A DNA stretch of 64,000 nt, from the NCBI GenBank assembly GCA_036435485.1, contig CM071598.1:182228148-182292147 (forward strand), written 5' to 3'. Of the stretch, positions 19,475 to 30,189 are shown one piece after another (within the stretch, counting starts at the first letter, position 1; each line of letters starts with the position of its first letter). The stretch comes from Saposhnikovia divaricata. Its lineage: Eukaryota; Streptophyta; Magnoliopsida; Apiales; Apiaceae. The translations under genes were made by a program, and so were the position numbers. The notes beneath the pieces are model-generated. The model ran no database searches. It was not told the origin of the DNA and saw only the letters and a list, made by a program, of their open reading frames with translations.

Positions 19475-20735
19475 TGTTGAGTATTGAATACAGTAAAAGA
19501 ATACAGAGGGGGGGGTGAATGGATTCTTGAATTTTTCTTCGGTCTTGAATCTTTGCAGCAAGATAAGTGATGAGTGTGTGAGATATGAAGATGCGGATAA
19601 TTAAACACAAACACAACACAATATCACTTTAATCTAATATTTTATTAGATAAAGATTTTGCTACAATCTGTGAATACAAATGATAGTATTCTCAGCTTCG
19701 TTTTTCTCAGAGAGATATTTTCTGGATATTTTTGAGAAACTTCAAAACCTTAACAGCTAAGGAAGTGAGGCTGTATCCTTATAGACATGGATACACCCAC
19801 TTACTACAAATGAGGTAGGTAAAACAAAAGCACTTTCCAGTCTGTCTATCTCATTTTAGTAAGAGTCCAAACGGCTACAGATTTGACTTTGAAAAGCCTG
19901 TTTAGATCCACTTCTTCAGCTCCTTGTCCCTTGTCTTATCTCTCCAAGCTTCTTTGTAGGCTTTCCAGCATGCTTTATAGGACAGAGTCAAATAAAGTAT
20001 CCTGGCTTGTTGCAGGTTTCTGACTTGTACAATTCTTCAGTATTTTGTCCTCAAGAATGTATTCGAGAAGTGACTAAGTGAGTGATTCGAGAACTGGAGT
20101 TGACTTGATCGATAACTCTGAGTTCTCGAATAGTGTTATCTTGACATATCGAATCACTTCTCGAATAGCTCTTTTCTCTGGGACTCCTTGAGATATCGAA
20201 TAGAGCATTTTGACATATCGAATCCCTGAGATATCGAATAGAGCATTTTGACATATCGAATCCCTGAGATATCGAATAGAGCATTTTGACATATCGAATC
20301 CCTGAGATATCGAATAGAGCATTTTGACATATCGAATCCCTGAGATATCGAACAGTGTATTCAGAGATATCGAATAGTGTCTTCTGAGATATCGAATCTC
20401 TGACTTCTCGAATGCTAGACTTCTCGAATAGACAAATGTACTTCTCGAATTGGTACTTAGGCAAATTCTTCATTTCTTCAAATCCCAACTGTGATTATTT
20501 GGCAGTCTTTATCTCCTTGCTTGAGGCATGAACCTTGGAACTTCTTTCAAGCATTATTCTTGACTTTATAATTACAGTAACACAACTAGAATTTGATGCC
20601 TATTACAAGTACAGAACAAATAGAAACTCTACAACTAGAGGTTCCCTCAGTTAAGAGGTCATGTAGGTAATGCATAGCATTACACATACTTAGGCTTGTT
20701 ATTAGATGTATTCAGGCATGCCTCTGTGACTAACA
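19475..20735 (-). repeat. Copia 5' LTR
   Basis: Nearly identical to 6659-7920, with the 38-bp array at 20192-20343 and the same TTCnnGAA cluster. It drives minus-strand transcription of the element. Confidence 0.95.
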
Positions 20736-22411
20736 CATTTATCTTGCTTCCCCATCTGTTTCTGCTTCTTGTCTCTAGTCACGTGTAAATTGGTAAGTGT
20801 TGTGAATTTTTGACCTTTAACTGATTCCACACCAAGGACCTTCTGTGATGGTGCTTTGAAAGATTTGAGAACACCAGCATGTGTAGTAGTCTTAGTAGAA
20901 GTCTTTGCAGGCAATTGTTCCACTGTTGCTGGATTTGCATTTTGAACTTTGTTGACAGTGCTAGCTCCAGAGGTATGACCTTGCACTTGCTTCTTTTTGT
21001 CATTTTTCTGAGAAGTGCAATTAGTTTAGAATGAATAGAACTATATTTGAGATTTTTGATAGAGATTCAATTTCACCTTTTCTGTAGGATTTGTTTCTGC
21101 TGCCTTGGATGGTTCTACACCTTCTTCTTGGCCCTTTTGTTGTTGATCTCCGACCTGTAAAAGAAAAAAAAAAATAAAGGAGTTTATTGTACAATAAAGG
21201 AGTTATTGTACAAAAAATGAGTTTCACCAAATTTTTTTACCTTGGATTTGCAGGTCCTGATATTATGCCCTTCCTGTCCACAAAATGACACAATTATGGA
21301 ATACCTTCAATAATCAAGCTAGCAAAATAAACACTAATTTACCCTAAGCATGGAATACCTTCCTTCTTTTCTGGTTCTATGGGGAGGATTAGGATGGGGG
21401 ATTCTCCTTCTCTTCTTTGGAGTGATTTCCACTTCAGTGGGAGGATTAGGAGGGGGGATTGTCCTTATCTTCTTTGGAGTGATTTCCACTTCAGTGGGAG
21501 GATTAGGAGGGGGATTGTCCTTATCTTCTTTGGAGTGATTTCCACTTCACTGTCACTTGAATCTATATTAGACAAATCACCTTGAAAACTCTGTTTATCA
21601 TCTTCATCTCCGGAACCTTCATAACCACCAAATTCCACATTCAAGTTAAGAGTATTAGTTTCCTCTCTAATGTCACCTATTCTTTCCTCTCTTTCATCAA
21701 GTTCTTATTGTGTGAACGGAAAATCATCAAAACCAAAATCCTTAGTTGTGATATACACACTGAAAAAAATTCTGGTAAAGCAATAAATCCAACATTGTCT
21801 TAACACAGTCATCAGTTTCAAGGGGCATCAAATCGTTGTCCAAATTATCTTCAACAATACAAAACCACATATCATAACAACCGTTCACTAGCCCTATTTC
21901 TTCGAGCATTGACTCCATTTCAACAATAGAAAAATGATCATCTGAGCACATATCAAAATAATTAACCTGACCACCAATATATTGTTTCTTATCCTCAGAA
22001 AATTCACCGTCATGGTGGACTTTAATTGTAAATTAATCACTGGAAGCTGAAACATATTAAAAGCGCAACATATTTAACACACGTACACAAATAATAATAT
22101 TGTAGTCACTAGTGGGTGTGTAAAAAACAATTGTCATACTATAAAGAGAAATGAACAAGGGACCACAAACAAAAAAAGGGATTGTTTATCCAAACCCTAA
22201 AACTCATGCATGCAACAACTATCAAATACATTCTACTCATAATAATAAGACATTCACAATCGATGTTTACCTTCATAGTCGGGTATTTCAGAACAGGTGC
22301 AGTTGTCATTGGTACTTCGTCTCCTTTCTCAAGAATTACTTCCCAGTAAGACATGGGTATTTCAGCCCAAGTAGTTGTATCGCCATCTATTATCCTTAAT
22401 TGCCCACGCAT
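20736..22411 (-). pseudogene. PB1-like-domain gene of the MULE, N-terminal transposase type, decayed
   Basis: Exon 1 is at 22271-22411 (MRGQLRIIDGDTTTWAEIP..., ending AAG|GTAAAC). A second exon near 21740-22020 reads KVHHDGEFSEDKKQYIGGQV and on through MLEEIG...MPLETDD. That is the PB1-like domain found at the N-terminus of plant MuDR-type proteins. Next come an acidic stretch (YEGSGDEDD), a tandemly repeated Pro-rich stretch, and Lys/Thr-rich terminal exons (about 21100-21170 and 20736-21010). A frame break near 21745 and an in-frame TAA at 21705-21707 mark it as decayed, and exon joins are uncertain. No catalytic transposase domain. The Copia inserted exactly in the last codons; the native stop is a TGA at the integration site. 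Confidence 0.6.
21384..21553. repeat. 57-bp tandem repeat x3 in the PB1-like gene
   Basis: gaggattagga begins at 21384, 21441 and 21498. On the minus strand each unit encodes a PPNPP-EVEITPKK-type stretch. The third unit is one G shorter, which shifts the frame. Confidence 0.85.
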
Positions 22412-22547
22412 TCTTAGTTCTCAAAGTGATTGTGATTTAGGGTTATTTGTTTTGGGGATAGTGTAATTTAGGGGTTTTGTGTTTTGAACTGAGGATTTTA
22501 CGTTTAATTTGTGTTCTGAGGGGGTTATGGGTAATGACTTTACTAAC

Positions 22548-22710
22548 CCTCACTTTATTAACGTTAACGGCCCAATCAAACGGTAGGTTAGTGAAGGGTT
22601 GTAATTAGAAGCGAATTTTGAAGATAAGGGTTCCAAAATGCTAAAAAACCTAAATCTGCATCAATTTGACAAAACCCATATACATAAAGGGTACAAACTG
22701 TCATTTTATC
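22548..22710 (-). repeat. MULE right terminal inverted repeat
   Basis: 163 bp, reverse complement of 5682-5854, ending at the 9-bp duplication AAAAGATCT (22711-22719). Confidence 0.9.
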
Positions 22711-22761
22711 AAAAGATCTAACTGAACATTAGAAATTTCATTAATAAAAAAATTCATATTA

Positions 22762-24241
22762 CTAGCTTAAAATCCGTGCGATGTACGGATTCTTTTTAAT
22801 ATTATATGAATTTTTCTCATTAATTTAAATAATTTTTTTAACATATGAAATTTAGAGGCTTAAATTTTTATATAAGATGATTTGATAATAAATATATATA
22901 TTTTATCTGTGATATTTATAGAAAATGAGGGATTTTAGTTAGAAAATATAGAAAAGATGATAGATTTTAATTGAAAAAGATAATCGGTTAATTGTTAGTA
23001 ATTATAAAGTTATTATTTTATTTTATTAAATGGATTGCCCGTGATATGATTGAAAAAATAGAGGAATTAGTTAGATAAAATTAAAAAGGTAACATGTTCT
23101 AGGTGTAAAATGTAATCGATTAGTTTATAGTAATTATAATTTAATTACGTTATTTTACTAAATAAAATTACTCGTAATATTTTTAGAAAAGGTGAAATTA
23201 ATATTGTTCATGATAATTCTATTAAAAGAGGGATTTTAACTAGAAAATATAAAAAAATGATAGGTTTTAGCTGAAAAAGGTAATCGGTTAATTATTAATA
23301 TTATAATTTTATTAATTTACTGTATTAAATAGAATCACTTGTGATATAATTGAAAAAATAGAGATTTTAGTTAGAGAAAATAGAAAGGGAACATGAAAAT
23401 TAAAAAAGTGACATGATTTGTGTGAAAAAGTTAATTGACTAGTTTATAGTAATTGTAATTTAATTATGTTACTTTACTAAATAAAATTGCTCATAGTGTT
23501 TTTAAAAAATGAGATATTAATGTTGCCCGTGATATTTCTAGAAAAAAGTGAATTTAATTTGGAAAAATTGAAAAGATGATACGTTTTAGCTGAAAAAGTA
23601 ATCGGTTAATAAGTAGTATTATGATATTATTATTTTATTTTTATTAAATAGAAACGCCCGTGATATAATTGGAAAAAAAGAGGTTTTAGTAAGAGAAAAT
23701 AAAAAAGGTAACGTGTTTTAGCTGAAAAAGGTAATCGTCCATGATATAATTGGAAAAAAAGAGAATTTAGTTAGAGAAAAGAGAAAAGGTAACGTGGCTA
23801 AAAAGGGTAATTGATTAGTTAATAGTAATTATAATATAATTACGTTATTTGATTAAACAAAATTGCTCGTAGTGTTTTTAAAAAATGAGAAATTTTAGTT
23901 AGATAGAATGTAAAAGATATTGTTTTTACCTTAAAAAGAAAATTATTTAGTTATTGAAAAAATAGAAAAGGTAATAGGTAATACGTATAACCTGAAAAAG
24001 GAAATTGATTAATAAAAGAGAAATATTAGTTAGATAAAATATATAAGATATTATATTTTACCTAAAAATTGAAATTATTTAGTTATTGAAAAATAGAAAC
24101 GATAATATGTTTAACCTGAAAAACGAAATTGATTAGTTAGTAGGATGCGTAAGGATAAATAAGTAAAATCAACACGTACTGTATCGACCGACTGACCAAC
24201 CAACCAAACTTTTAATGTTTCGACTTTTATATAATAATAGA
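22762..24241 (-). mobile_element. Helitron, complete, non-autonomous (1480 bp)
   Basis: Read on the minus strand it starts TCTATTATTATATAAAAGTC and ends with a GC-rich hairpin (CCGTACATCGCACGG) followed about 7 bases later by CTAG. It sits between A and T with no target duplication. These are the canonical Helitron signals: 5' TC, 3' hairpin and CTRR, A|T insertion. The interior is AT-rich with repeated 'gaaaaaggtaatcg'-type phrases; no Rep/helicase coding is visible. Confidence 0.72.
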
Positions 24242-24260
24242 TACTAGAATATATGTAGGG

Positions 24261-24457
24261 CTTGATGTGCCTGAGGTTGTCCTCAGGTTCATCCCAGAGG
24301 TTAAAAGATTTTCAATATAAATTTAATGGTATATATGTAAATTAATGTAAAAAGAAATTATATTTATAAAATTGCCTTTGCGGGGCCACTTGTTTTATAG
24401 AAACAAAATTTTTTAATCTCAGGGTTCTTTCCTGAGGACAATCTCGCCCAATTTTCT
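24261..24457. mobile_element. Small inverted-repeat element (MITE-like)
   Basis: The left end gcctgaggttgtcctcagg...ccagaggttaaaa is imperfectly repeated inverted at the right end (ttttaatctcagggtt...cctgaggacaatctcg). Length is about 200 bp. No clear target duplication. Confidence 0.4.
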
Positions 24458-24476
24458 CTTATATGTACTATTTTAA

Positions 24477-26770
24477 CTAGCTTTATATCCGTGCGATGCA
24501 CGGGTAACTTTATTAATAATTTTTAGTACAATTTTTATTATAATTTTTTATCTTGAAAAATTAGTTTTAAAACATTTTGAATAATATTTTTACTTTTAAT
24601 GATAATAATACATATGTTATATGATTGGTAAGTATACATTTGTTTTTTTCTTGTAAATGGTTTTTCTATAATTTATATTTCAGAGTTTAGGCTAACATAT
24701 TTTTTAGTATTTCATAATTATTTTTTATTTTATTAGATTACATATGATATACTTGAAATATAGGTACTATATTCGTATAACAATTTATTATTATCTTTTT
24801 GATTATGTAATTTAATGGTTATCTTAAATTTTTTAGATATTTTGTTATTGTGTTTTTATAGTTTTTAAAGGAATTTTTTAACCATTTTGGAAATATGTGT
24901 GTTATTAAATTGTTTTATTTGTTTGAATATTAATTACTTTTTCATGTTAATTTTATATTTTTGCCATGTGTGGTGTTTATTACGTGTTTTGTTTAGAATA
25001 ATATTAGGGGTTTATATGTTGTATTATATTTACATATTAATATAAATTTATTTTGTGGGTATTTAGATTGTTTTCTAATTTAAAATATGTTCATTTATTG
25101 ATTTGTGTTCACTTTTTTAATTTAAATTTTTTCTTTGTAAAGTAAGAATTTGTTTATTTGTTGCTTTGTGCTCACATTTTTTTAATTTTTATTTTAGAAA
25201 CATATTTATTGTCAAACCTAAAAATTGAATCTTTAATGATTTTTATTAAAATAATTTTTTCTTAAAGCACTTTTATTTGGTAAACGATTTGTTTTTTGTA
25301 AATTATATTTTAAGTTTTAGCTTAACATATATTTAAATATTTCATATTTTTTGGGGAGTTTTCTTCTATTTTATTAGAATATACATAATATACATTGGAC
25401 ATGTGGAAACTTATTGGTTTAACTATTTTTTATATATGTATATGTGATTATGTAATTGTGAATACACATACATTTGTACTTTTTTTTAAAGAAAGTTTGT
25501 ATTATCTTTTTATGTTTTTGTGTTGGTATATATTTGTTTTAAGTGCATTATATTAAAGTTTATTGTTGTTTTTAGTTTTTTACATTTAGATCTTTTTTTT
25601 TGAATTGACGTTTATTTTGTATATTATATTTTATTAAATTTTGGTGTCATTTATGACATGTTTTTTGTTTACTTTTCTATTATCTTATTTTACCGTATAT
25701 TTTTTTTAAAACTTCTTTTTTGTTTTGTAATTAAATATACATTCTTGTTTTTTTAAAAATTATTTTTTGAATTGAAATTCTAATGATATGCTTTGTGTAC
25801 TTATTTATTATATATAAAGAAGGAATTTGAGACTTATTTTTAATTATGATTTTTTGCTAATTTATCCTTGTTTATTAATATTAGAAACATATTTGTTGTC
25901 AAGCCTAAAAATGAATCTCTAATGATTTTTATTAAAATAATATTTTTATTAAAAGACCTTTATTTGGTAATGATTTGTTTGAAAATTATATTTTAAGGCT
26001 TAGCCTAACATATATTTTAATATTTCATTTTTTTGTCGTTTTCTCTTCTATTTATTAGAATATATATAATATATTTTAGGCATGTGGTAACTTATTGTAA
26101 TTAAGCATACATGTGAACACTTTTTTAAAGAAAGTTTATACTATCTCTTATATTTTTGTGTTGGTTTATATTTATTTTAAGTGGATTATCTTAAATTTTC
26201 TTGTTGATTTTACTTTTCTAAATTGTTTTGAATTAGTATTTGTTTTATAAATTATTTTTTTATTGAATTTTGTGTCATTTCCATTTATAACATGTGTTTT
26301 GATTACTTTTTTAATATCTTGTTTTACATATATTTTCTTCAAAAAAAATATGTTTTGTAATTAAATGTAAATTCTTCTTTTTTTAAAAAAATTATTTTTG
26401 AATTGAAATTCTAATGGCATGTTTTGTATACTTGTTTATTTTATATAAAGAATGAATTTGTGCTTTATTTTTCGTTATATTTTTTTTATTTTATCCTTAT
26501 TTGCTAATTGTATGTAAGTTTTGTGTTATTACAACTATTTTTCCTATAATAGTAATTAATTAATTTGATGATGATGAATATTTTATTAGTTTATTCTTTG
26601 TTAATTTATTTTAAATTTTATTGTTGATGAAATTTAATATATGATTTTTTGTACTTATTATATTTAGATTCTCTATTAATTATTTTATTTTAGTTTTTTC
26701 GATTTTTTTAAATTTATTTACAATTTTAGTACCAAATTTATTGATTTGTGTTTATTTTGTGTTGACTTTT
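24477..26770 (-). mobile_element. Second Helitron 3' end and AT-rich body
   Basis: The minus-strand hairpin CCCGTGCATCGCACGG (24488-24503) is followed by CTAG at 24477-24480 and a T, the same end type as the Helitron at 22762. I cannot place its 5' end. The AT-rich body contains a direct repeat of about 640-690 bp: blocks near 25200-25590 recur near 25885-26225 (for example cctaaaaattgaatct). No coding capacity seen. Confidence 0.45.
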
Positions 26771-26777
26771 GTTAGTA

Positions 26778-27111
26778 CTCCCTCCGTTCCAACGGATTCT
26801 TTACAGTTACTATTTTGGCCCGTCCCATCCATTTCTTTATATTCCCAAAATAGTAAGTTTTAACACTATTACACCCACTACTTTACTTATTTTAACAATA
26901 CTTTACACTATTACACCCACTACTTCACTTATTTTAACAATAAAATCACTATTACACCCACTACTTCATTTATTTTAACAATAAAATTACTATTACATCC
27001 ACTACTTCATTTATTTTAACAATATTACACCCACTTTATATCCACTATTATAGGCTTGTCTTGTCCTCCGTGCCCAGTTAGGATGTAAAGATCCCACTGG
27101 GACGGAGGGAG
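26778..27111. mobile_element. Stowaway-type MITE
   Basis: CTCCCTCCGTTCC at the left end and GGGACGGAGGGAG at the right, flanked by TA on both sides (26776-26777, 27112-27113). The interior holds about four copies of a ~41-bp unit (cactattacacccactacttc-attttaacaat). Confidence 0.88.
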
Positions 27112-27343
27112 TATGAATTTTAAAAACATATTTGTTGTATAATCAAAAGTAAAATTTTTTATGATTTTTTTTAAAAAAATAGGTTTTCTTGATTTTTTTT
27201 GGTAAGGTTTTTGTTAAATTATATAATTTTTTCTATTTTATCATTTGTTATTTATTTTAGTGCACTCTTTTTTTTATCTTGTTTGTTAAATTAAAAATAC
27301 CATTAGTTACTTGATAGCATAGTTTTATCTATTTTGGAGCATA

Positions 27344-28590
27344 AAAAACAAAAAACCAAACATACCCAGTATATCCCACTCAGAGCAGGGTCTGGGGAGG
27401 GTAGGTTGTATGCAGACCATACCCCCACTTTTAGAGCGGGGAGGCTGTTTCCGTGAAGACCCTCGGCTGAGTGCACAACATACATAGAGTGTGGTAAAAG
27501 CAACGGGAATGATACGGAAATGGACAATGACATACCTGAGACCCATGGCGTTCTCCACATGGGGCCTACCTGTCTGCGAGGATTTATGCTACTCCTAGCT
27601 TGATGCGCTCCAACCACACGGAAAGTCCCGCACAGAGATACCACCGAGCCAAGCTCCCTGCAACTGCAAAACCAGAAAACAGAAGACACAGAAAACGAAG
27701 AGTGAGAACGCTAAAGCCGAGCTTCTAAAAAATGGCTAACCGAGACAAGGCACCTCTGAGGCTCTCGACAACAGATCCACAACCTAAAAGGGAATCCACC
27801 ACTTTGATACGCCGCCTCCAGGAACACCTATCCGCGAGCATGGTCTCATTTAAGTCTAAGGCCTTCAAATCCATCCGGAGCTGCTCTTCCCACGTCCTCC
27901 TCGACCTGCCTCTCCTCCTCGCCCCAACAACCGCCAGACTCTCGACCCTCCTAACTGGGGCTTCCGCCAGCCGCCTTCGAACGTGGCCGAACCATCTCAA
28001 CCTTCCTTCCCTAACTTTCGCAGATAACGGCGCCACTTCCAACTCGCTCCTAAACACCGAGTTCGAGATTCTGTCCAGCATCGTGCGCCCACAAGACCAC
28101 CGCAACATCCTCATTTCAGCCCCTTCCAACTTGCTTACGAGAGCCTTCTTCTCCGCCCAACACTCAGAACCATACAGCATCGCAGGACGAATGGCCGCTC
28201 TATAGAATTTCCTTTTCAACTTTAAAGGGACTTTCTTATCGCACATAACCCCTGACGCTGCCCTCCACCTTAGCCACCCAGCCTTGATACGATGCGAGAC
28301 ATCGGCTTCAATCTCCCCTTCCTTCTGGATGATCGAACCCAAATACTTGAATTTGTCCGTCTGCGGGACGGTCTGTTCTTCAATCCTAACCTCCACCCCT
28401 TCTACGTTGGCCTCACCACTGAAGTTACACCAGAGATACTCGGTTTTAGACCGACTCATACGTAGCCCTTGGGACTCCAAAGTAGATCTCCAAAGCTCCA
28501 ATTTGTCGTTCACCTCCCTCCTCGATTCCGCCACTAGCACGATATCATCCGCGAAGAGCATGCACCAAGGGACATCATCTTGAATTTTAA
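27344..28590 (-). mobile_element. 5'-truncated RTE-clade LINE
   Basis: Flanked by a 15-bp direct duplication ctattttggagcata (27329-27343 and 28591-28605). The minus-strand 3' end runs into a T/G-rich tail (GGTTTTTTGTTTTTTA) rather than poly(A), as in RTE elements. The 3' untranslated part holds the common plant sequence ggggagggtaggttgtatgcag. The 5' end is truncated just before the RT FADD motif. Confidence 0.82.
27725..28561 (-). pseudogene. LINE reverse transcriptase, C-terminal fragment
   Basis: The open frame runs into the truncated element 5' end (QDDVPWCMLFADDIVLV), so the Met at 28561 is not a real start. The FADD catalytic motif is present near the fragment's N-terminus. It is followed by thumb-like sequence (SRSKTEYLWCNFSGE, KFKYLGSIIQKEG) and a C-terminal ...RLRWFGHVRRR... 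region typical of RTE-type RT. No internal stops over 278 codons, so it is a young or slowly decaying fragment. Confidence 0.85.
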
Positions 28591-28605
28591 CTATTTTGGA
28601 GCATA

Positions 28606-29076
28606 GTTTTAACTTTTAAACCAATACTCTGGTCCAACTTCTAATTTATTCTCTTGCCCATTTCTTTTCTTGAAGTTATTTTTCAATCCCGACGACCAGA
28701 CGACCACATGATCCTCCTTACGCCAATTATATATAGGATATTTCTATACACAACAATAAACCACATGATACCAAAGCCAAACATCTAGAATTTATTTCTA
28801 GAAAAATCGAACCAAAAAATCGAGCCAAAGCCAAACATCTAGAATTTATTTCTCAGATCTATCTTGGTTTTGAGTCCGACTTCGCAAATAAAAAATACCT
28901 TTAGATTCAAATTCTCCACCTTAACATCATACCAAAATTTGGTGTCATTCCGAGGATTTTGAATTTTTGGTTTTTAGTCTCGCCTTTTGGCGTGTGTTCG
29001 ACCGTTCGATTAGTTAAATAAACTTCTTAATTTTTCTGTCCAGTAGTAGAATGAAACTATGGATCAATAAGTTCTG
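28606..29076. other. Intergenic with a 53-bp direct duplication
   Basis: ccaaagccaaacatctagaa... occurs at 28771-28799 and 28824-28852. No gene seen. Confidence 0.5.
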
Positions 29077-29375
29077 TATATACTTGTAGAGAAAAGTTCT
29101 ATGGAGTACTCTTTTAATTGAAGTACTTGGAGTACATATACGTTCTGCATTCAAAATATTTTAAAATTTATTATTTTACAAACCTTGTTATATGAATATC
29201 ATAATTTCATTGATAATTTTGAAAATCAAGCATGTTTTGCAATGTGTTCATCTAAAAAATCCTTTATGTTTTGCAATCAGAACATATATGTTTTGCAACC
29301 CAAATGTGTTTCGCAGAACAATTCATTTTGCAATATTTTGTTAGCAAAACATACAAAATTTTCGATAAAATAGTG

Positions 29376-30029
29376 TGTTGTGGAATAAAAACTACTCTAC
29401 GATTTGTAATTAATGCTAGGGTGGTTGAGCTTCGAGCTTTAATGGTTGTTCTTGCGTTTGAGACTGATCGGTCCTCACAAGATGCCTACGTATCTCTGTA
29501 TTACTAGAGAATCAAGCCAACGTAGTTCTAGGTGATGGTGCCCTCGAGGCTAAGGCGGCGAGAGCTCACCTAGGACGCAGTGGCTTGTATGTCCTTATTC
29601 GAGGATTAAGCCAAAACGTGGTGGGTAACGTATGGAGCTTTGTCCAAAACGTAAGTGACGTATTGAGCTCTGCCCAAAAACGTAGTTCTGAGATGAGGGG
29701 TCTGGCCCTTTAAATAGGCTGCAGGAGCCTTAGAATTATGGTAGGAGTCAGAGACTTGGTAGAAAAGTCTTTGAGGAAGGTTCTAGATCTATTCCTTGTA
29801 GGAATCAGTTTCCATATTGAATTGGATGCCTTGGTGGATAAGTCTGGTGGAAATAATATCCTTATCCAACTCTTATTGCTGAGCTGTTTATTTCCCCCAA
29901 TATTAATTACGAAATTAATATTATAATTGGGGTTTTGGGCCCAGCTGGTGGGCCCCACGTTTGGACCATTCTTGGCCTAATTAATGCCAGATTAAATGTG
30001 TCTTTAGGACTTATTTTCAGCCCATATCA
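29376..30029 (-). repeat. Gypsy 3' LTR
   Basis: Near-identical partner of 36452-37104. Noted differences are tttgtcc versus tgtgtcc, and one extra C in gggcccc-. Confidence 0.93.
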
Positions 30030-30046
30030 TTTGCCCCCCAACTTTT
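30030..30046 (-). promoter_or_regulatory. Gypsy polypurine tract
   Basis: The minus strand reads AAAGTTGGGGGGCAAA immediately before the 3' LTR. Confidence 0.75.
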
Positions 30047-30189
30047 AGGAAAATTGATCAGGTTTTCCTTGAAGTTCTACTTGTCTAATTCGAGACTCGA
30101 GTCAGGGTTTATCTTTGATATCGTTTTGACGTAAAGCGTGGAGCGACTGACGCGTTTACAACGACGTTAGATTGTGCCAGTAGCATTGA

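Larger units (their letters stand above)
6659..20735 (-). mobile_element. Full-length Ty1/Copia LTR retrotransposon, Sirevirus-like layout
   Basis: Two LTRs of 1262 bp (6659-7920) and 1261 bp (19475-20735) start TGTTGAG and end TAACA. A perfect 5-bp target duplication CATTT flanks them (6654-6658, 20736-20740). Minus-strand order is 5' LTR, PBS, gag, protease-integrase, RT-RNase H, spacer, a 1592-codon extra ORF, polypurine tract, 3' LTR. Integrase before RT makes it Copia. A large ORF after pol recalls Sireviruses. The LTRs differ by a G-run length and one substitution that I can find, so the insertion is very recent. Pol is split by a frame break at 15412-15418, so the copy is probably not self-sufficient. 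Confidence 0.95.
5682..22710. mobile_element. Mutator-like DNA transposon (MULE), non-autonomous, invaded by a Copia
   Basis: Inverted repeats at 5682-5854 and 22548-22710 begin GATAAAATGACAGTTTGTAC on each side. They are flanked by identical 9-bp direct duplications AAAAGATCT (5673-5681 and 22711-22719). Long inverted repeats with a 9-bp duplication are the hallmark of Mutator elements. Subtracting the 14,077-bp Copia and its duplication leaves about 2.95 kb. Cargo is a zf-GRF gene relic on the left (+) and a PB1-like-domain gene on the right (-). No MuDR-type transposase core is visible, so movement must have depended on another element. Confidence 0.9.

Noticed and set aside
27732..28205. 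157-codon + strand ORF opposite the LINE RT
   Set aside because: Antisense shadow of the RT frame.
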